NCBI GenBank assembly: GCA_964424545.1
Contig: CAYRJN010000021.1
Location: forward strand, 1-30,964
Origin: JAUVIB01 sp964424545
GTDB taxonomy: Bacteria > Calditrichota > Calditrichia > Calditrichales > Calditrichaceae
DNA: 30,964 nucleotides
Reading direction: 5' to 3'
Numbering within the stretch: the stretch's first letter is position 1; the number at the start of each line of letters is the position of its first letter. A model generated the notes under the pieces. It saw only the letters and a list, made by a program, of their open reading frames with translations. It made no database searches and had not been told where the DNA came from. This document shows positions 14,479 to 22,801 of the stretch, piece by piece. The position numbers and the translations under genes were made by a program.

Positions 14479-17430
14479 TTATAAATCAAACTTTAATGTA
14501 ACCAACCAACGAAAACCCGTTGCTTTTACCCCCTGCGGCGTATGGTTCATCCAAACGGGGAAATCGAACTGCACTTTATCGATATTCGTCAAGCGGTTAA
14601 GAACAGGAAAGTATTCCCATGCAAGCGAAAACCCGGCGCTTTGTTTAATTCCGGACATTGAAGGAGTTCCCTCGCTCCAAACATCGCCGGCGTCATAAAA
14701 TAGCGAAGGAATGATACGCCACATATATGGAATGTTCAAATAATCCAACGGATTCGGCAAACGTAAGTCAAAGCTGATTGCCGCAATATTATTACCGTTG
14801 TTATCGTCATTTTCGGAATACAAACTATATCCGCGTACTTTTGCGCCGTCGTCCAAATACAAATTACCGCTTCTCTGCCATGGATACGGCAATGTGCCGC
14901 GACTGCGATAATATTGATTGCGGAATTGTTTCCAGCCGTTAGCCCCGCGTAAAGAATAAAGTAATTGCGCGGGAATATTGCCTTCGCCGTAGCCTGCTTT
15001 AAAATTTACATCCAGCTCAAAATCACTAAAATCCGTCCATAAATTATAGTTTGCTTTAAGAAGAACTTTTGAAAAAGTATAATCACTGCCAATAATGCCG
15101 TTATCCCAGCTCAATTCCCAGCCGTAAACATCTCGCCATGTCGTTTGATAGCGATGTTCCCACTTCAAATTTAACCAATTGGTATAGCCTGCATCCCAGA
15201 CAACCGCAGCATAGGATATATCGGAAACATGATCACTGTAAAGCGCAGCGCCAAGTTTATTTTCCGATTTACCCTTAAACGTTTTATTCAGGCCTAAAGC
15301 GCCGCCGGCGTGCTTGTCAAGATAGTACAACCAAAATCCAAACAGACTGTTTCTTCCCGTCCAATTTACAGGCGTAAAATATTTAAAACTAAAATTTGCG
15401 GAAAGGGTCGCCGTCTTAAACAGCAGCTCCGCGTCAATCATGTGCTTAAATCCAAGATACCCTCCGTAGGTTCGAACACCCAACATCGCCTTATCAATAT
15501 CATTATAAAAAACTTTAGGCCAAAATTCCCATAAATATTTATCGAGCGGCGGGCCGTTAAGCTGGGGTCGCATAAAAACCGCTTGCATTGGGGGTAAAAA
15601 TCCGTTTTTATTATTTAAACGATTAACATCCATTAAACGCAGAGAAGTATCAATTTCCACCGATTGAATCTCATCGGATAAACTGATTTCGGCTGTGTAT
15701 TTATTTTGGGTAAAATGCCAATAATCAAGAGCGGGACGACCCGGCTTATATTGATTATTCACGGGAATCTGAAAACTTTTCACGCAACCGTTTTTCATAC
15801 GCACCGAAAAATCTATCGGCATAAAAAGCGTTCCATTACGACTAAAGTTAATTTTTGCCTTATATTTTCGCTTTCCGGCATTTTTTATCCACTTACCGCT
15901 AACCTTGTCTATGGCATAATCCAGCTGACGCGTTGTTTTTAACCACTGTTTAAAAAACCAATCCAGCTTACGATGCGAAGCTTCTTCGAAAGCGTTGATC
16001 ATATCCTGAGGATAGGGATGCTTAAAATGCCAATTTTTGTAATAGTTAAGCAAACCCCTACGAAACAAGGAATCGCCCAAAACGTATTGCAACATAAAAA
16101 GGATATCGCCCGTTTTGGAATATTGCGATATATAAAGACCGCTGCCGAAATAATCGGGAGGATAATCCACGGGAGTTTGTTCATTACCGCTTATAGCCGT
16201 CTGCAAGTATTGTAAGGCATTATCAAGACGATCGTCATATTCAAAGGGAAACATTCGCCCAAACCAGTCAACCGGCGTGGGCGTTAAATTATTCTTTTTG
16301 CCGAATACGGCCTCCACGGCTTCAATTTCCGCAAACGTAGTAAAGCCTTCGTCCATCCATTCATGTTCGGTTTGGTTGCTGCCTAACATTCCGTAGTACC
16401 ATTGATGAGCCATTTCATGAATGACCACCACCCTAAAAAAACTTTTTTGATAGTCGGGACTGATCATGGAATTGATAAATACAATATTGGGATACTCTAT
16501 ACCTCCGGCCTGAATATAGGTATCGGCAATGGTAATCTGATCATAAGGATAAGGACCGTAGTTTTCGATCATAAACTGTAACGCTTTGGCCGCCCAAACT
16601 TCCGTTCCTTTCCATAAAGCCAAATTATGATTCATGATTAGGCAATTAACGGTAATACCTCCTATTTTTGTTTTGCGCAATTTATAGTCCGGATCGGCCG
16701 TCCATGCAAAATCATGCACCCGGCCGGCGGCAAATTTCCAAACTACAGTACTGGAATCTTCGGAATTTTCATAATAGTCCCATGAACTATCGGCAATCGT
16801 CTCCTGCGGATTTAACAAGCGGCCGCTGGCGCCGGCCATAAAACCCCGAGGCAATCGTAAATTAACGCGGAAATCAGCCCACTCCTGATAAAATTCATTC
16901 TCAAGATGTTGGTGTAAATGCCAGCCTTTTTTATCATAGACAACCGGCGCCGGATACCAGTTACCGACATCAAAATGATCGCCGTTATAGCCAAAACGAT
17001 CGGATGATGGAGGTAGGATGGAAGCAAATCGTATCCTTAGACGCAGAGAATCTCCAGGGAGCAAAGCGCGCTTTAACATAACGCTCATCAAAGTACGGTC
17101 AACCTTGTATTCGAGCGGTCTCTTTATCGAATCCTCTGCGCTTAAACTAAATATATCGATGGAACCGACGGTTTCATTTCGTATGCCGTTATTTTCAAAG
17201 GCGCCTTTGCGAAATTTGTTATAATAGAGATGAAAATAGAGTACGGTAAGCGTATCGGGAGAATGATTTACATAGAGTAATTTTTCAACGCCGTCAATAC
17301 GATACAATTCCGGCGTAAGTTTTGCGGAAATATCATAACGTACATATTGTTGAAAATAATCGCAGCGCGCTTTATGGGAAGCAAAGAGAGTCGCCGCCCA
17401 TAAAAACAAGATCAATAAATATCTTTTCAT
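14479..17430 (-). CDS. M1-family metallopeptidase with C-terminal outer-membrane barrel
   Basis: A 983-aa exported protein. Residues 1-20 form a signal peptide (MKRYLLILFLWAATLFASHK). I chose the Met at 17430 because this hydrophobic stretch begins there, although the ribosome binding site is weak. Residues about 25-560 are an M1 aminopeptidase-like unit: GGIEYP at 309-314 replaces the GAMEN exopeptidase motif, and the zinc site H338-E-x-x-H342 is followed 18 residues later by E361 (HEMAHQWYYG...NDEG-type MDEGFTTF). Residues about 640-983 have alternating-strand, aromatic-rich sequence of an outer-membrane barrel with BamA/surface-antigen-like phrases (DDGAKVRGYSLYSE, SLFYDAGDVW) and end RWLVTLKFDL. 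Inferred role: a peptidase held at the outer membrane. Monocistronic. Confidence 0.8.
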   Translation of the reverse strand: MKRYLLILFLWAATLFASHKARCDYFQQYVRYDISAKLTPELYRIDGVEKLLYVNHSPDTLTVLYFHLYYNKFRKGAFENNGIRNETVGSIDIFSLSAEDSIKRPLEYKVDRTLMSVMLKRALLPGDSLRLRIRFASILPPSSDRFGYNGDHFDVGNWYPAPVVYDKKGWHLHQHLENEFYQEWADFRVNLRLPRGFMAGASGRLLNPQETIADSSWDYYENSEDSSTVVWKFAAGRVHDFAWTADPDYKLRKTKIGGITVNCLIMNHNLALWKGTEVWAAKALQFMIENYGPYPYDQITIADTYIQAGGIEYPNIVFINSMISPDYQKSFFRVVVIHEMAHQWYYGMLGSNQTEHEWMDEGFTTFAEIEAVEAVFGKKNNLTPTPVDWFGRMFPFEYDDRLDNALQYLQTAISGNEQTPVDYPPDYFGSGLYISQYSKTGDILFMLQYVLGDSLFRRGLLNYYKNWHFKHPYPQDMINAFEEASHRKLDWFFKQWLKTTRQLDYAIDKVSGKWIKNAGKRKYKAKINFSRNGTLFMPIDFSVRMKNGCVKSFQIPVNNQYKPGRPALDYWHFTQNKYTAEISLSDEIQSVEIDTSLRLMDVNRLNNKNGFLPPMQAVFMRPQLNGPPLDKYLWEFWPKVFYNDIDKAMLGVRTYGGYLGFKHMIDAELLFKTATLSANFSFKYFTPVNWTGRNSLFGFWLYYLDKHAGGALGLNKTFKGKSENKLGAALYSDHVSDISYAAVVWDAGYTNWLNLKWEHRYQTTWRDVYGWELSWDNGIIGSDYTFSKVLLKANYNLWTDFSDFELDVNFKAGYGEGNIPAQLLYSLRGANGWKQFRNQYYRSRGTLPYPWQRSGNLYLDDGAKVRGYSLYSENDDNNGNNIAAISFDLRLPNPLDYLNIPYMWRIIPSLFYDAGDVWSEGTPSMSGIKQSAGFSLAWEYFPVLNRLTNIDKVQFDFPVWMNHTPQGVKATGFRWLVTLKFDL

Positions 17431-17521
17431 TATATCTTTATCATCATTGAAATTTATAACAGTTCGTATTAGAAAAGTATGTAAAATAAGGTTTGATTGA
17501 AAAAATAACAAACGAATTTAC

Positions 17522-17568
17522 AAAAAAAGCCGCGAATAGATAAAAATGAGCATACATAATCGCGGCTT
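17522..17568 (-). terminator. Terminator of the cyd operon
   Basis: On the minus strand AAGCCGCGA (17560-17568) pairs with TCGCGGCTT (17527-17535), with a 24-base loop, followed by TTTTT. The perfect 9-bp GC-rich stem lies 34 bases past the cydB stop. Confidence 0.85.
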
Positions 17569-17601
17569 ATTTCAATTATAAATACTTAGTTACAAAACAA
17601 T

Positions 17602-18615
17602 TTAATACTCCAGCTCGCTCTCTTCGGTAATCCGCTTTTTAAAAACCACATAAGTCCATGCTTGATACAGCAGTACAATCGGCACAAAGATAACTGCAAC
17701 GATTGTCATGATTTGCAGCGTATAGGGCGAAGAAGACGCATTGTAGATGGTCAGGCTCCATTCGGGATTGCTTGACGATATCATAACCCGCGGAAAAAGG
17801 CCAATGAACAGCGTTACGGTAGAAAATACAATGGCTAAAGACATCATCACAAAAGCCCAACCCATGGACTTTTTATCCAACAAAAAATAAACGCTGAGGA
17901 TCGCCAGTCCGGCAAGAACGGGCATTAAGCCGGGATTAACACCTTTTCCGGTGAAAATATCGGTTTCAAAATAGCTGTAAATTACAAACGCAAACAAAAA
18001 GATCACGGCGACAAGCCATAACTTTTTCGCTAACTTCTCAACTTCTTCCCTTATTTTACCGTTTACTTTCAAACTCAGAAAAACAGCGCCGTGCAAAGTA
18101 AAGATTGATAGCGAAGCTAATCCTCCTACCAAAGCATAAGGATTCAGTAAATTAAAGAACCCGCCTGTATAATTCATATTCTCATCGATTGGCACGCCAC
18201 GAACGATATTAGCCAAAGCAACGCCCCACAATAAAGCCGGTATAAAACTTCCGATAAAAATAGCCCAATCCCAGCGCGCTCTCCAGGCGGGACTTTCGTC
18301 CTTGCTGCGAAATTCAAAAGCCATGGCGCGAACAATCAAACCGATCAACATTAAGAAGAGCGCCAGATAAAAGCCGCTGAACATAGTGGCATACCAATTT
18401 GGGAAAGCGGCAAAAATTGCGCCGCCTGCCGTAAGCAGCCACACTTCATTACCATCCCAATGCGGACCGATTGTATTAATAATCATACGACGGCTTTTAT
18501 CGTCCTTACCCAAAACCGGCAGCAAAATACCGACGCCGTAATCAAAGCCTTCCAAAAAGAAATAACCGATAAACAAAACGGTAATCAATATAAACCATAC
18601 AATATTCAAATCCAT
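17602..18615 (-). CDS. cydB: Cytochrome bd oxidase subunit II
   Basis: Subunit II of the quinol oxidase that reduces O2 to water in the inner membrane. The 337-aa protein has about eight or nine membrane segments. Family blocks include FLEGFDYGVGILLP near the N-terminus, GPHWDGNEVWLLTAGGAIFAAFP and FYLALFLMLIGLIVRAMAFEFR. The start at 18615 is supported by AAAGGAGG just upstream and by the usual CydB N-terminus MDLNIVWF; the frame extends 14 codons further, into cydA. It begins one base after the cydA stop codon (18617-18619), so the two subunits are probably translationally coupled. Confidence 0.97.
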   Translation of the reverse strand: MDLNIVWFILITVLFIGYFFLEGFDYGVGILLPVLGKDDKSRRMIINTIGPHWDGNEVWLLTAGGAIFAAFPNWYATMFSGFYLALFLMLIGLIVRAMAFEFRSKDESPAWRARWDWAIFIGSFIPALLWGVALANIVRGVPIDENMNYTGGFFNLLNPYALVGGLASLSIFTLHGAVFLSLKVNGKIREEVEKLAKKLWLVAVIFLFAFVIYSYFETDIFTGKGVNPGLMPVLAGLAILSVYFLLDKKSMGWAFVMMSLAIVFSTVTLFIGLFPRVMISSSNPEWSLTIYNASSSPYTLQIMTIVAVIFVPIVLLYQAWTYVVFKKRITEESELEY

Positions 18616-18616
18616 T

Positions 18617-19972
18617 TTATGCCTCCTTTCCCGATACGTCCACATCGGCGGCTGCATATTTTTTCATAAGGTAAACATCAGCCACCATCAATACGGCATA
18701 CAAAATTGTAAAACCGACAACCGATATCAAAACTTCGAGCGGTGTAACGGTATTGGAAACAGCCGCATCTACTTTCATTAGTCCGAACACGGCCCAAGGC
18801 TGGCGGCCCACTTCGGCAAACAGCCAACCGGCGCTATTGGCAATGTAAGGTAAAGCGATCGACCAAAATAGAACGGTAACCATCCACGGTTTAAAATCAT
18901 AATGATCTTTAAGCACATAAAACAGAACCAAAATGATTATAAAAAACATAGCGGTACCCGCCCCGACCATGGCGCGAAACATCCAATAGGAAAAAGCTAC
19001 CGGGGGAATATAATTTCCCGGCCCGTATTTTTGCTCATACTCCTTTTGCAGATTTTTAACGCCTTTAACTTCTTTGTCAAATGTGTTATAGGCCAAGAAG
19101 GATAGTAAACCAGGAATTTTTATTACAAAAACATCACGCAATTCACTCTCGTTGCCAATGGTTAAGAGCGATAAGCCGGCGTTTTGCTCGCTTTCCCACA
19201 ACGCTTCCGCTGCCGCAACTTTCATAGGCTGGATTTTTACCATGTGCTGCATCTGCGTATGTCCGCCGAAAGAGACAACAATAACGCCTATCAGGCCGTA
19301 AATCGCGCCCATTTTTAATGAACGTTGAAAAACATCCGTCGATTTTGTCTTTTTAATAAATAATTGATAAACGCTTATTCCGATGACTAAGAACGCCGCC
19401 GTTGTTACGCCGCCGCTTACCACATGGGGAAACTGCACCCATACGTGAGGATTGGTAATCAAGGCTAAAAAATCAACCATCTCGGCGCGGCCGTTGCGCA
19501 AAACATAACCCACCGGTTCCTGCATAAAAGAATTAGCCGTTAAAATCCAAAATGCCGATAAGTTGGAACCGATTGCCACCATCCAAATAGCCATTAAATG
19601 CAGCCTTTTCGAAATTTTATCCCAACCGAATATCCATAATCCGAGAAAAGTCGATTCGAGAAAAAAAGCCAACAGGGCTTCTATAGCCAAAGGCGCGCCG
19701 AAAATATCTCCCATAAAACGGGAATATTCCGACCAATTCATACCAAATTGAAATTCCTGCACCAAACCCGTAGCCACGCCTATGGAAAAATTAATTAAAA
19801 AGAGCTTACCCCAAAATTTGGTCATTTGTTTATACTTTTCGTCGCCGTGGCGCACATACATCGTCTCCAGAATAGCCACAAAAATGGATAGCCCTAAGGT
19901 TAAAGGAACAAAGAAAAAATGATACACGGTTACAATGGCAAATTGCCACCGCGCCAAAATTAAAGCGCTCAT
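18617..19972 (-). CDS. cydA: Cytochrome bd oxidase subunit I
   Basis: The catalytic subunit, 451 aa, binding hemes b558, b595 and d. Visible conserved residues are H18 (VYHFFFVPLTLG), E98 and E106 (IEALLAFFLESTFLG; counterparts of the E. coli proton-path glutamates 99 and 107) and H183 (FPHVVSGG). The GRQPW motif follows the quinol region. It is shorter than E. coli CydA (522 aa), mainly because it has the short Q-loop. The ATG overlaps the TGA of the upstream rrf2 gene (ATGA), and AGGAGGT precedes it within that gene. High-affinity oxidases of this kind serve under low oxygen or nitrosative stress, which fits the linked regulator. Confidence 0.97.
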   Translation of the reverse strand: MSALILARWQFAIVTVYHFFFVPLTLGLSIFVAILETMYVRHGDEKYKQMTKFWGKLFLINFSIGVATGLVQEFQFGMNWSEYSRFMGDIFGAPLAIEALLAFFLESTFLGLWIFGWDKISKRLHLMAIWMVAIGSNLSAFWILTANSFMQEPVGYVLRNGRAEMVDFLALITNPHVWVQFPHVVSGGVTTAAFLVIGISVYQLFIKKTKSTDVFQRSLKMGAIYGLIGVIVVSFGGHTQMQHMVKIQPMKVAAAEALWESEQNAGLSLLTIGNESELRDVFVIKIPGLLSFLAYNTFDKEVKGVKNLQKEYEQKYGPGNYIPPVAFSYWMFRAMVGAGTAMFFIIILVLFYVLKDHYDFKPWMVTVLFWSIALPYIANSAGWLFAEVGRQPWAVFGLMKVDAAVSNTVTPLEVLISVVGFTILYAVLMVADVYLMKKYAAADVDVSGKEA

Positions 19973-20418
19973 ACAACCTCCTTCCGTCCGTTTAAACTTG
20001 TTAAATTACGTTTATTAAAGGCTAAATCGCCGATCATCTTATTTTTAAAGTTTTCTATTAACATCTGCTGCTGTTCGCCGAAAAAATTATGTATTTTGCA
20101 ATTCTCGTTAAATGGACAAATCGTCGGTTTTACCAAACATTCATTAACGGCCATTTTATAATTAAGCGCTTCAAGAATGTCATACACCGATGTGATTCTC
20201 GGATTCCGTTTCAGAAAAACGCCTCCGTAACGCCCTTGAGTAGACCCGAGAATACCGTTTTTCACCAATTGGTGTACTATCTTGGATGTAAAGGGGCGAC
20301 TTATAAACAACTCTTTTGAAATAACGGACAAGGGAATAGGTTGTTCCCCGTAATAAGCGGCGAGAAAAGCGCTAATCCTTACAGCGAGATCATATTCTCT
20401 GTTAATTAAAAAGTTCAT
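19969..20418 (-). CDS. Rrf2-family transcriptional regulator with Cys triad
   Basis: A 149-aa DNA-binding regulator. Residues 1-70 are the winged helix typical of Rrf2 (ISKELFISRPFTSKIVHQLVKNGILGSTQGRYGGVFL). C94, C101 and C107 (ECLVKPTICPFNENC) sit where NsrR, IscR and RsrR hold an iron-sulfur cluster, so it probably senses nitric oxide, redox state or cluster supply. It is the first gene of the rrf2-cydA-cydB operon, with a 4-base stop/start overlap to cydA. Two tandem dyads lie just upstream of its start, suggesting that it controls the whole operon including itself. An NsrR-like NO sensor is the leading guess, but the signal cannot be told from sequence. Confidence 0.9.
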   Translation of the reverse strand: MNFLINREYDLAVRISAFLAAYYGEQPIPLSVISKELFISRPFTSKIVHQLVKNGILGSTQGRYGGVFLKRNPRITSVYDILEALNYKMAVNECLVKPTICPFNENCKIHNFFGEQQQMLIENFKNKMIGDLAFNKRNLTSLNGRKEVV

Positions 20419-20432
20419 CTACTTTCTCTACT

Positions 20433-20468
20433 ATTACTTATTCGGTAATATATTACTTGTTCAGTAAT
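20433..20468 (-). promoter_or_regulatory. Tandem dyad operator for the rrf2-cyd operon
   Basis: Two 17-bp dyads, ATTACTTATTCGGTAAT (20433-20449) and ATTACTTGTTCAGTAAT (20452-20468), share ATTACT-nnTTC-nGTAAT and are repeated head to tail 19 bp apart, beginning 15 bases upstream of the rrf2 start codon. Each has 5-bp arms ATTAC/GTAAT. The position over the likely promoter suggests repression by the Rrf2 protein. Confidence 0.65.
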
Positions 20469-20652
20469 AATTTAAAACAACAAATCAGTTAATTCAAGAA
20501 CTTTTTTTATTTTTTTCAAGTTTTATAAATTTAAGAATGGAAACGGATACAATCAGCAAAAACTGTCATTTTTTCATTGAAGACATAAAAGGCCATGAGG
20601 TTTTTAAAAGCAATCTGTATTTATTTGAAATTTTTTACGACGCCTATTTTTT

Positions 20653-21270
20653 TTAATAAAGCGCCTCAATATCGCCGGCGCCTTCGCGCACAATAATCGG
20701 TTCATCTCCGGAAAAATCAATGATGGTAGACGGCTGGTTAAACATAATACCGGCATCAAGAATTAAGTCTATATCATTATTATAGTTATCGGCAATCTCA
20801 TGCGGATTGGTATAGTAACCGTCTTCTCCCTGCGGAACGCTGGTACTGAGCAGCGGCCGGCCCAGCGCTTGTAACAAAGCATGCGCAACTACCGAATCGG
20901 GAATACGGATACCAACTGTTTTTCGTTTTTGCAGTAGAATTTTAGGCACCTGTTTACTGGCGCGCAAAATAAAAGTATAAGGGCCCGGCGTTACACGTTT
21001 CATTATTTTATAAGCGTCGTTGCTAATAACCGCCCAATTGGCAATATCTTTCAAATCGGGACAAATAAAACTAAGCAGTTTTTGTTTACTAACTTTTTTT
21101 ATACGAAAAATACGATTCATTGCATTTTTATTAAACAAATCGGCGCCTAGGCCGTAAATGGTATCGGTGGGATAAACGATTATGCCGTCATTTTTTAATA
21201 TCTCTACGGCCTTGCCAATTAAACGAGGCTGTGGATTTTCCAAAAAAATATGTTCGATCTGCGCAGCCAT
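20653..21270 (-). CDS. Sua5/YciO/YrdC-family protein (YciO-like)
   Basis: A 205-aa cytoplasmic protein of the Sua5/YciO/YrdC superfamily. Members of the TsaC/Sua5 branch make threonylcarbamoyl-AMP for t6A modification of tRNA. The N-terminal PQPRLIGKAVEILKNDGIIVYPTDTIYGLG holds the nucleotide-binding fold, and PGPYTFILRA, KRKTVGIRIPDS and RPLLSTSVPQ are the following conserved blocks. The KRKTVGIRIP and YTNPHEI details are closest to E. coli YciO, whose t6A activity is weak or unclear, so TsaC function is not assured. It lacks the extra C-terminal domain of long Sua5. The start at 21270 is chosen for the nearby GGAGAG and the family N-terminus. It is transcribed alone. Confidence 0.9.
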   Translation of the reverse strand: MAAQIEHIFLENPQPRLIGKAVEILKNDGIIVYPTDTIYGLGADLFNKNAMNRIFRIKKVSKQKLLSFICPDLKDIANWAVISNDAYKIMKRVTPGPYTFILRASKQVPKILLQKRKTVGIRIPDSVVAHALLQALGRPLLSTSVPQGEDGYYTNPHEIADNYNNDIDLILDAGIMFNQPSTIIDFSGDEPIIVREGAGDIEALY

Positions 21271-21300
21271 ATAAAGAGTCTCTCCGGATATAAATTGCAC

Positions 21301-21336
21301 AATTATTGTAAAAACTTTAAAGAATTACAAATAATT
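21301..21336 (-). promoter_or_regulatory. Imperfect inverted repeat upstream of the YciO-like gene
   Basis: AATTATTGTAA and TTACAAATAATT form an A/T-only hairpin with one extra T, about 30 bases upstream of the chosen start. It could be an operator or only A/T-rich chance. The next ~195 bases (21337-21530) show no ORF, repeat copy or clear signal. Confidence 0.25.
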
Positions 21337-21530
21337 CGCGTTTAAGTCAAGGGAATTTGATATTTTTATTGCAATTTAACGAAATTATTCAAAACTTTAG
21401 GCGTCAGGTAAATACATTGATACGTAAAACGCATGGAAAATTGCAGCTATACTGTTAAACATAGACGGTCGAAAGAAGGCATTATTTATTTACTGCCATT
21501 TTATTTTTACGATTTCTCTCCTCGTTTGAA

Positions 21531-21872
21531 ATGGCAAAGTGGACTTTAATGTTCACAATCCGTAATTCTTTTGCAAAAGAACAAAGCTTTGCAAATTAAT
21601 CTAAGGGAAAAAATACAGATAGAGTCGCCATAATGTCCCTCTTTCGAAAGAAGGAATATAAATGCAACAACTGGCAAGATTTAGATTCCCGATAGAAACA
21701 TTTGGGAATGACAACGGGGGGAGGCGCAGCTGGTGGAATAATTGTATGCTATACTATTATTTTTCATTGTCGATTTAATCGGACAATTTAAAATTGTACG
21801 TAAACAAAAAATATTCTGAAAATAATGACGAAAATGTTCCCAATAGGTTGGTTTTGAAATTCCGGTACTATT
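21531..21872 (+). repeat. Dispersed structured intergenic repeat, copy II
   Basis: A ~342-base non-coding copy of the family seen at 10425-10763 (-) and 25780-26097 (+). In order: a CGTTTGAAATGGCAAAGTGG start shared with copy I, AACAAAGCTTTGCAAATTAAT, a perfect TCTTTCGAAAGA palindrome (21640-21651), TTAGATTCCC...GGGAATGACAA (stem 21685-21709), TGGAATAATTGTATG, a bulged TTGTC-GATT hairpin (21767-21786), and the end AATAGGTTGGTTTTGAAATT followed by CCGGTACTAT. The last ~60 bases match copy I closely. It ends about 20 bases before prmC. The 5' boundary is approximate. Confidence 0.75.
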
Positions 21873-21892
21873 AATTAAGGTTAACCGATAAA

Positions 21893-22801
21893 ATGAGAAA
21901 AATTTGGCGGGTAATTGATTTACTAAAAACTACGGAAGAATATTTTTTTCATAAAGGGATTGAAAACCCGCGTTTAAATGCGGAATTACTACTCGGCGAA
22001 AGTTTAAACATGAGCAGAGTTGATCTCTATATGTCGTATGAACGCCCTCTTTCCGTTATGGAATTGGACGATTTTAGAGAAAAAGTAAAGCGGCGCGCCT
22101 TATTTGAGCCTTTACAATATATTATCGGCAGCGCCGAATTTATGGGATTCCCGTTTTTAGTCAATCGCAACGTGTTAATCCCGAGACCGGAAACGGAAGT
22201 TTTGGTGGAAACCGTTTTGGAGATGAAAGACGAGATCGGCAACGGCGTTATTCTTGACGTCGGCACAGGCAGCGGCTGCATAGCAATCAGCCTTGCCAAA
22301 CTATGGCCGCAAGGGAGCTATTTAGCAATGGATATTTCGCCTGCCGCACTGCAAGTTGCCTTGCAAAATGCCCGATTAAACGGCGTTGATGCATCTTTAC
22401 AAGACATCGAACAGGAACAAACGACAGACGGCAGTCGTCTTTTTCTCTTTGAACACGATATTTTTAAAGGACAAAATATTATATTTCAGAAAAATATTAC
22501 GGTAGTGATATCAAATCCTCCGTATATTAGCAAAGACGAAATGAATGGTCTGCCGGCCGAGGTACGTCAATACGAACCGGATATTTCTCTCACCGATAAC
22601 GCTAACGGCCTTTCGTTCTATCGGCGCTTATTTGAATTGGCTTCCAACGGATATTTCCCGAAATTAAAATATCTTTTTTTGGAAATGAGCGGATCGCAGC
22701 AACAACAAATATTAAAACTCGGTTCAAAATATAAATTTAATTCAATAGATACACGCAAGGATCTAAGCGGAACCGAACGGGTATTAATTATAAGGATATG
22801 A
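21893..22801 (+). CDS. prmC: Release factor glutamine N5-methyltransferase
   Basis: PrmC (HemK) methylates the glutamine of the GGQ motif in release factors RF1 and RF2 using S-adenosylmethionine, which speeds termination. The 302-aa protein has the N-terminal helical release-factor-binding domain (residues 1-85), the SAM-binding loop LDVGTGSGC (121-129) and the catalytic NPPYIS (208-213). An insert of about 15 residues (DIEQEQTTDGSRLFL region, 171-185) precedes strand four. The C-terminal TDNANGLSFYRRL and LEMSGSQQQQI blocks are typical. It is the first gene of prmC-rnr: its TGA overlaps the next ATG (ATGA). Confidence 0.96.
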   Translation: MRKIWRVIDLLKTTEEYFFHKGIENPRLNAELLLGESLNMSRVDLYMSYERPLSVMELDDFREKVKRRALFEPLQYIIGSAEFMGFPFLVNRNVLIPRPETEVLVETVLEMKDEIGNGVILDVGTGSGCIAISLAKLWPQGSYLAMDISPAALQVALQNARLNGVDASLQDIEQEQTTDGSRLFLFEHDIFKGQNIIFQKNITVVISNPPYISKDEMNGLPAEVRQYEPDISLTDNANGLSFYRRLFELASNGYFPKLKYLFLEMSGSQQQQILKLGSKYKFNSIDTRKDLSGTERVLIIRI

